From the NCBI GenBank assembly GCA_030667105.1, contig DAOUWN010000054.1, positions 1 through 9,493 on the forward strand: a stretch of 9,493 bases of DNA, read 5' to 3'. Below, one piece after another: positions 6,082 to 9,493 of this stretch. The number at the start of each line of letters is the position of its first letter. Position 1 is the first letter of the stretch. Both the position numbers and the translations under genes were made by a program. The notes beneath the pieces were generated by a model. The model saw nothing but the letters and a program-made list of their open reading frames with translations. It was not told the DNA's origin and ran no database searches. The DNA is from Deltaproteobacteria bacterium (GTDB taxonomy: Bacteria; Desulfobacterota; Desulfobacteria; C00003060).

Positions 6082-6095
6082 TTACAGTCCCTCAA
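6074..6095 (-). promoter_or_regulatory. Hairpin with the murE stop codon in its loop
   Basis: Plus-strand TTGAGGGA (6074-6081) and TCCCTCAA (6088-6095) form a perfect 8-bp stem. The 6-base loop reads CTGTAA in the sense direction: the last murE codon and the TAA stop. One arm is murE coding sequence, the other is repeat. No T-run follows, so a terminator is unlikely. An effect on murE termination or murF reinitiation is possible but unproven. Confidence 0.5.
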
Positions 6096-7608
6096 GTACC
6101 TTTTTTGCTTCCACCCGGTCATCAAAAGGCACAGTCTTCTCACCTATAATCTGGTACGTCTCGTGCCCTTTGCCTGCGATAAGAACCGTATCTCCACGTC
6201 TGGCTGCATTGAGTCCCAATGCAATGGCGCGTCTTCTGTCCGGCTCTACCGTGTAGCCTGGCCTGTCAAACCCATTTGCCAATTCCTTGGGCTCGTACCT
6301 GCAGCCCTGCACTGAAGCCGTGCCAGCCGTGATTTCGGACAGGATTTCTTCAGGCGCCTCTGTACGTGGATTATCGGAGGTTAGCACCGAAAGATCGCAC
6401 AACCGTCCTGCCGCCGCCCCCATCATAGGGCGCTTTTCTCGATCCCGATCACCCCCGCAACCGAATATGGTGATCAGCCGGCCGGAGGCAAGTCCTTTCA
6501 AAGCGGTCAGAACGTTTTCCAGGGCATCCGGCGTGTGGGCATAATCTATGAAGACGCAAAGCCCTGCCTCGTTAACCACGGGCTCAAGCCTCCCCGGGAC
6601 ACCCTGAAGGTTCTCTATCCCTGCTTTTATTATCGGCGCCGGCAATCTCATTGTTGTAGCCACTCCTGTGGCAGCCAAGATGTTGTGTATGTTGTAACGC
6701 CCCACCATGTGAGATCTGAAATCAAAATGGCCCTCAGGCGTTTGCACCCTCCCTGAGACGCCCTTTAAGGTCACCTGAACATTCTCGCCCCGAACGTGGC
6801 ACCCCTCGGAAAGACCCACCCGTAAAGATCTGACAGCCACCTCTGAGGCGAGTTCCTTCCCTTTGGTATCATCCCAGTTGATGACTGCAACTGCGTGCGC
6901 CTGTTTTGATCCAGGCTCCAGGCACTCGAGACAGAGCTTTTTTTTGCACTGCCAGTAGGTCTCCATGTCTCCGTGATAGTCGAGATGGTCTCTCGACAGG
7001 TTCGTAAAAACGCCAATATCGAACTCGCAACAGGCTACTCGATCCTGATCCAGGGCATGGGACGAAACCTCAATAACTACATGAGTAACCCCACAGTCGG
7101 CCATCTGACGAAGTATCCGCATCAGGTCAAGAGACTCAGGGGTTGTCACTGGATTGGGAAAGCTCTGTCCTGCAAATCGATAGTTGATCGTGCCGATAAC
7201 CCCCACGTTGAATCCGGCTGCGCTGAGCATGGATTCGATGAAGTACGCTGTTGTCGTCTTTCCGTTGGTGCCGGTTATGCCAATGACAAAAAGCTCTCTG
7301 GAAGGATCTCCGTAAAATGCCGCGGAAAGAGCCGCCAGCGCACGGCGGGCACTTTCAACCTTTACTACGCTAATAGATGCCGGGACGAAGGGCGCTTTTT
7401 CCGCAACAATAGCCGCGGCCCCCCGTTTGACCGCGTCATCAACAAAGCCGTGTCCGTCAGCCCGAAGCCCTTGGATGGCCACAAATAGCCCGCCGGGTTT
7501 CACACTGCGAGAGTCGTAATGGATGGAGTTGATGATTTGATCTTCCAAGCCGACAACATCTTTCACGATTAGAGAGTTAAGGAGCGAACTCAATTTCACC
7601 CCGTCCAC
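6082..7608 (-). CDS. murE: MurE, UDP-MurNAc-L-Ala-D-Glu:meso-diaminopimelate ligase
   Basis: Cytoplasmic ATP-dependent Mur ligase adding the third residue of the stem peptide. Its 508 residues are close to E. coli MurE (495). Motifs: YDSRSVKPG (31-39), P-loop GTNGKTTT (113-120), TTPES (155-159), EVSSHALDQDRV (180-191), TNLSRDHLDYHG (202-213), a lysine cluster at 222-224 where the carbamylated lysine is expected, DYAHTPDAL (355-363), GCGGDRDREKRPMM (383-396), DNPR (412-415) and AGKGHETYQ (478-486). DNPR is the established mark of meso-DAP rather than L-Lys specificity. The start is GTG at 7608, overlapping the ftsI stop by 13 bp, with GGAGG four bases upstream. A second in-frame GTG at 7599 is less well placed. 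The tight overlap implies coupled translation with ftsI. Confidence 0.98.
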   Translation of the reverse strand: MDGVKLSSLLNSLIVKDVVGLEDQIINSIHYDSRSVKPGGLFVAIQGLRADGHGFVDDAVKRGAAAIVAEKAPFVPASISVVKVESARRALAALSAAFYGDPSRELFVIGITGTNGKTTTAYFIESMLSAAGFNVGVIGTINYRFAGQSFPNPVTTPESLDLMRILRQMADCGVTHVVIEVSSHALDQDRVACCEFDIGVFTNLSRDHLDYHGDMETYWQCKKKLCLECLEPGSKQAHAVAVINWDDTKGKELASEVAVRSLRVGLSEGCHVRGENVQVTLKGVSGRVQTPEGHFDFRSHMVGRYNIHNILAATGVATTMRLPAPIIKAGIENLQGVPGRLEPVVNEAGLCVFIDYAHTPDALENVLTALKGLASGRLITIFGCGGDRDREKRPMMGAAAGRLCDLSVLTSDNPRTEAPEEILSEITAGTASVQGCRYEPKELANGFDRPGYTVEPDRRRAIALGLNAARRGDTVLIAGKGHETYQIIGEKTVPFDDRVEAKKVLEGL

Positions 7609-9374
7609 GTTGCCTCCACAGACGCTCTGACGGATCCACCTGTTTCTTCCTGAGGTGTCGTCAATTCAGGAGGTATTTTCAGGTACTGAAGGCTTTCCCG
7701 GGCAATCTGTCTAAAGACCGGCGCAGCAACCACGCCACCGTAGTGGTGCTTTTTCGGCTCGTCAATAACGACGAGGATCACAACGGCAGGATCTCGAGCC
7801 GGCACAAATCCCGCAAAGACGGCTGTGTGTTTGTCTCTCGCATACCCTCTTGCCTCGGGATCTACCTTCTGGGCTGTGCCCGTCTTTCCTGCGACCCGGT
7901 AACCGCTTACGGCTGCCTTCGGCCCAGTACCCCCTTTTGCCACAACCCTTTCGAGCATCCTGGCCAGGATTCGGGCTGTCTCAATTGAAATAACCCTTCG
8001 TAGCTTTGTGGGCCGAAAGCTTTTTACGAGACGTCCTTGCCGGTCGGTCATAGCCTGAACCAGATATGGTTTCATCAGGACGCCGTCATTGGCGGTGGCG
8101 CAAACTGCAACTGCAAGCTGCAAGGCTGACATAGAAATGCCCTGCCCAAAACAGATGGCCATTGCATCCATGTCCGACCAGCGTTCAAGGGGCAGGACAG
8201 AGCCCGGGCTCTCGCCCGGACAGTCAACACCGGTCCTGGTCCCAAAACCAAATGCCCTAATCTTGTCGCAGAAATATGCTGATCCGATCTTCTTTCCGAT
8301 TTTGGCGGCCCCAATATTACTTGAATACTTTAAGATATCTCTGAGTGAGAGGGCGCCATAGGCGTGGACGTCATGGACAACGTTGTTGCCGATCTTGTAG
8401 CGCCCCTCCTCACACTCAAATCTGGAATCAGATGTGCAGAGGCCCGACTCCAGCGCGGCAGCGGCCAGGAATATCTTGAAGGTGGAGCCGGGTTCAAAAG
8501 AATCGGTAATTGCCCGATTCCTCCTTACCCAGGGCTCGTATCGTCCAAAGGTGTTTGGATTAAATTGAGGCACGTGGGCTATCGCCAAAACAGCCCCCGT
8601 GTCGGGGACCATGACCACCGCCACGCCTGACTCGGCAGAAAAGGTCTCCACCGTTTCAGACAGGGCCTGCTCGGCAATGTGCTGAATGTTTTTGTCAATG
8701 GTCAGAATCACATTGCATCCATCCTTGATTTCAGGCAAGGCCACCGCCTCCACATCAAAAGAACGACCCAGGGCGTCTTTGAAGACAGTCCATCTACTTT
8801 CCTTACCCCTCAAGAAGGGGTCATAATAGTATTCAAGTCCCTCCAATCCCTTCCCGTCAGTGCCGCAAAAACCGATGACCTGAGCAGCCAGGGTTTTCAT
8901 GGGATAGAACCGGCGGCTTTCTGTCACAAAGTCGACCCCGTCCAGTTTCAACTCTCTGACCGCCGATACCTGATTTGGCTTTGCGTGACGCCTTATCCAC
9001 ACAAATCCCTTGTCCGAAGAGAGTTTCTTCAAGATTGGCCCCTGTTTCAGGTTCAAGGCTCGCGCCAGCAACAAAGCCGTCTGCTTCGGGGAGGAGATCC
9101 GTTTCGGATAGGCGCAGACAGAGGACACGTCAATGCTTACCGCCAACTCCGCATGATTCCGATCATAGATCGTGCCCCGTCTGGGCATGTTGTGAAAGGC
9201 CTTTTTGTACTCACCTGCGGCCCTCTCAGAAAGCTCGTTCTGTTCAAGGACCTGCAATTGAACGGCCCTGACTATGATGACCCCGAAACAAAGAGTCAAG
9301 ATAGTGCCAACGACTACGATTCGAAAACGAATCCATTTGGTGACGTCAGGTTTCTTCTTCCTGTAGTCTTTCAT
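7596..9374 (-). CDS. ftsI: FtsI (PBP3), septal peptidoglycan D,D-transpeptidase
   Basis: Class B penicillin-binding protein, anchored in the inner membrane, that cross-links the glycan made by FtsW at the septum. The 592 residues match E. coli FtsI (588). Order: short basic cytoplasmic tail (1-15), one membrane helix (about 17-38), the class B N-terminal module with RRGTIYDRN (65-73), RRFYP (154-158) and GLEYYYDPFLRG (179-190), then the transpeptidase domain with STFK (297-300; nucleophile Ser297), SSN (351-353) and KTGT (497-500). The sequence ends soon after the transpeptidase domain, without the PASTA repeats found in some relatives. The ATG at 9374 shares ATGA with the ftsL stop and has no clear Shine-Dalgarno, so translation is probably coupled to ftsL. 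The 3' end overlaps murE. Sporulation-type SpoVD is excluded by the context and lack of PASTA. Confidence 0.98.
   Translation of the reverse strand: MKDYRKKKPDVTKWIRFRIVVVGTILTLCFGVIIVRAVQLQVLEQNELSERAAGEYKKAFHNMPRRGTIYDRNHAELAVSIDVSSVCAYPKRISSPKQTALLLARALNLKQGPILKKLSSDKGFVWIRRHAKPNQVSAVRELKLDGVDFVTESRRFYPMKTLAAQVIGFCGTDGKGLEGLEYYYDPFLRGKESRWTVFKDALGRSFDVEAVALPEIKDGCNVILTIDKNIQHIAEQALSETVETFSAESGVAVVMVPDTGAVLAIAHVPQFNPNTFGRYEPWVRRNRAITDSFEPGSTFKIFLAAAALESGLCTSDSRFECEEGRYKIGNNVVHDVHAYGALSLRDILKYSSNIGAAKIGKKIGSAYFCDKIRAFGFGTRTGVDCPGESPGSVLPLERWSDMDAMAICFGQGISMSALQLAVAVCATANDGVLMKPYLVQAMTDRQGRLVKSFRPTKLRRVISIETARILARMLERVVAKGGTGPKAAVSGYRVAGKTGTAQKVDPEARGYARDKHTAVFAGFVPARDPAVVILVVIDEPKKHHYGGVVAAPVFRQIARESLQYLKIPPELTTPQEETGGSVRASVEATWTG
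7613..7617 (-). promoter_or_regulatory. Shine-Dalgarno for murE inside the ftsI 3' end
   Basis: The sense strand reads GGAGG, CAAC, then GTG at 7608. The 4-base spacing is short but usable, and it favours this GTG over the GTG three codons later. The site lies within ftsI coding sequence, 13 bp or so before its stop. Confidence 0.6.
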
Positions 9375-9493
9375 GGGAGCACGACAACATGACTGGAGTC
9401 AGGCATGACCAAACCTCGTTTTCGGGCAAGACGTCTTATCCGCTCAGGAGATCTCAACTGTGCCTCTTCGACCTGAAACTCATGATGAAGCGC
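9371..9493 (-). CDS. ftsL: FtsL, divisome membrane protein (C-terminal 40 residues only)
   Basis: Small bitopic protein that with FtsB and FtsQ forms the complex activating FtsWI at the septum. Only the end is present: from the window edge the minus strand gives 40 residues to a TGA at 9371-9373, reading ALHHEFQVEEAQLRSPERI and ending in HVVVLP. The pattern of a heptad-like helix, then 'R-x-P-E-R-I...LARKRGLVMP', then a hydrophobic end is typical of the FtsL periplasmic tail after its coiled coil. FtsL sequences diverge strongly, so the assignment rests mainly on this pattern and on the position directly before ftsI, where proteobacterial ftsL normally sits. The stop overlaps the ftsI start by 4 bp (ATGA). 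The membrane helix and coiled coil lie outside the window. Confidence 0.85.
   Translation of the reverse strand, partial: ALHHEFQVEEAQLRSPERIRRLARKRGLVMPDSSHVVVLP

Noticed and set aside
6973..7488. Plus-strand ORF of 171 codons opposite murE
   Set aside because: Antisense shadow of conserved MurE sequence, with no family features and no upstream signals.
8679..9392. Long plus-strand ORF (237 codons) opposite the 5' half of ftsI
   Set aside because: It has no recognisable domain or membrane pattern, lies wholly antisense to a clear FtsI sequence, and is explained by codon bias of the real gene.
1..9493. Defence system, prophage or other accessory island
   Set aside because: All eight genes are standard dcw genes in canonical order, with no foreign gene or tRNA.

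Overview
The window is one uninterrupted stretch of a division and cell-wall (dcw) gene cluster. Every gene lies on the minus strand, so transcription runs from base 9493 towards base 1. In that order the genes are ftsL (3' end only), ftsI, murE, murF, mraY, murD, ftsW and murG (5' part only). This is the classical proteobacterial dcw order. MurE carries the D-N-P-R signature of meso-diaminopimelate-adding enzymes, which points to Gram-negative, DAP-type peptidoglycan. Gene order, protein flavour and roughly 50% G+C suggest a deltaproteobacterium in the broad sense (Desulfobacterota), possibly from an environmental genome. The phylum call is an inference of moderate confidence.

Layout. 9493-7596: the C-terminal tail of FtsL overlaps the ftsI start by ATGA, and ftsI (septal transpeptidase) overlaps the GTG start of murE by 13 bp. 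7608-4612: murE and murF, 24 bp apart. 4611-4447: a 165-bp gap packed with short-period repeats. 4446-3367: mraY. 3366-3247: a 120-bp gap with a CACGAAA-type repeat and hairpin. 3246-1891: murD, which I restart at a TTG with a good Shine-Dalgarno. 1890-1829: a 62-bp gap made almost entirely of a heptamer repeat. 1828-701: ftsW, then murG from 688 to the window edge. No gene-free stretch reaches 300 bases, and I see no RNA gene, insertion sequence, CRISPR array or factor-independent terminator.

Function. MurE and MurF add meso-DAP and D-Ala-D-Ala to the UDP-MurNAc peptide that MurD starts with D-Glu. MraY transfers the product to undecaprenyl phosphate (lipid I), and MurG adds GlcNAc (lipid II). 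FtsW polymerises lipid II at the septum, FtsI cross-links the strands, and FtsL belongs to the complex that activates FtsWI.

The protein content is ordinary housekeeping. The unusual part is between the genes. The larger gaps are occupied by degenerate short-period tandem repeats: a TCATTRR heptamer in three gaps, a TTCCTCAA-like octamer, an ACTGCCT heptamer and a CACGAAA motif. These repeats supply the start codons of murF and ftsW, overlap the 3' ends of murE and murF, and form several potential RNA hairpins. One 13-bp inverted repeat brackets the murD ribosome-binding site and start codon.
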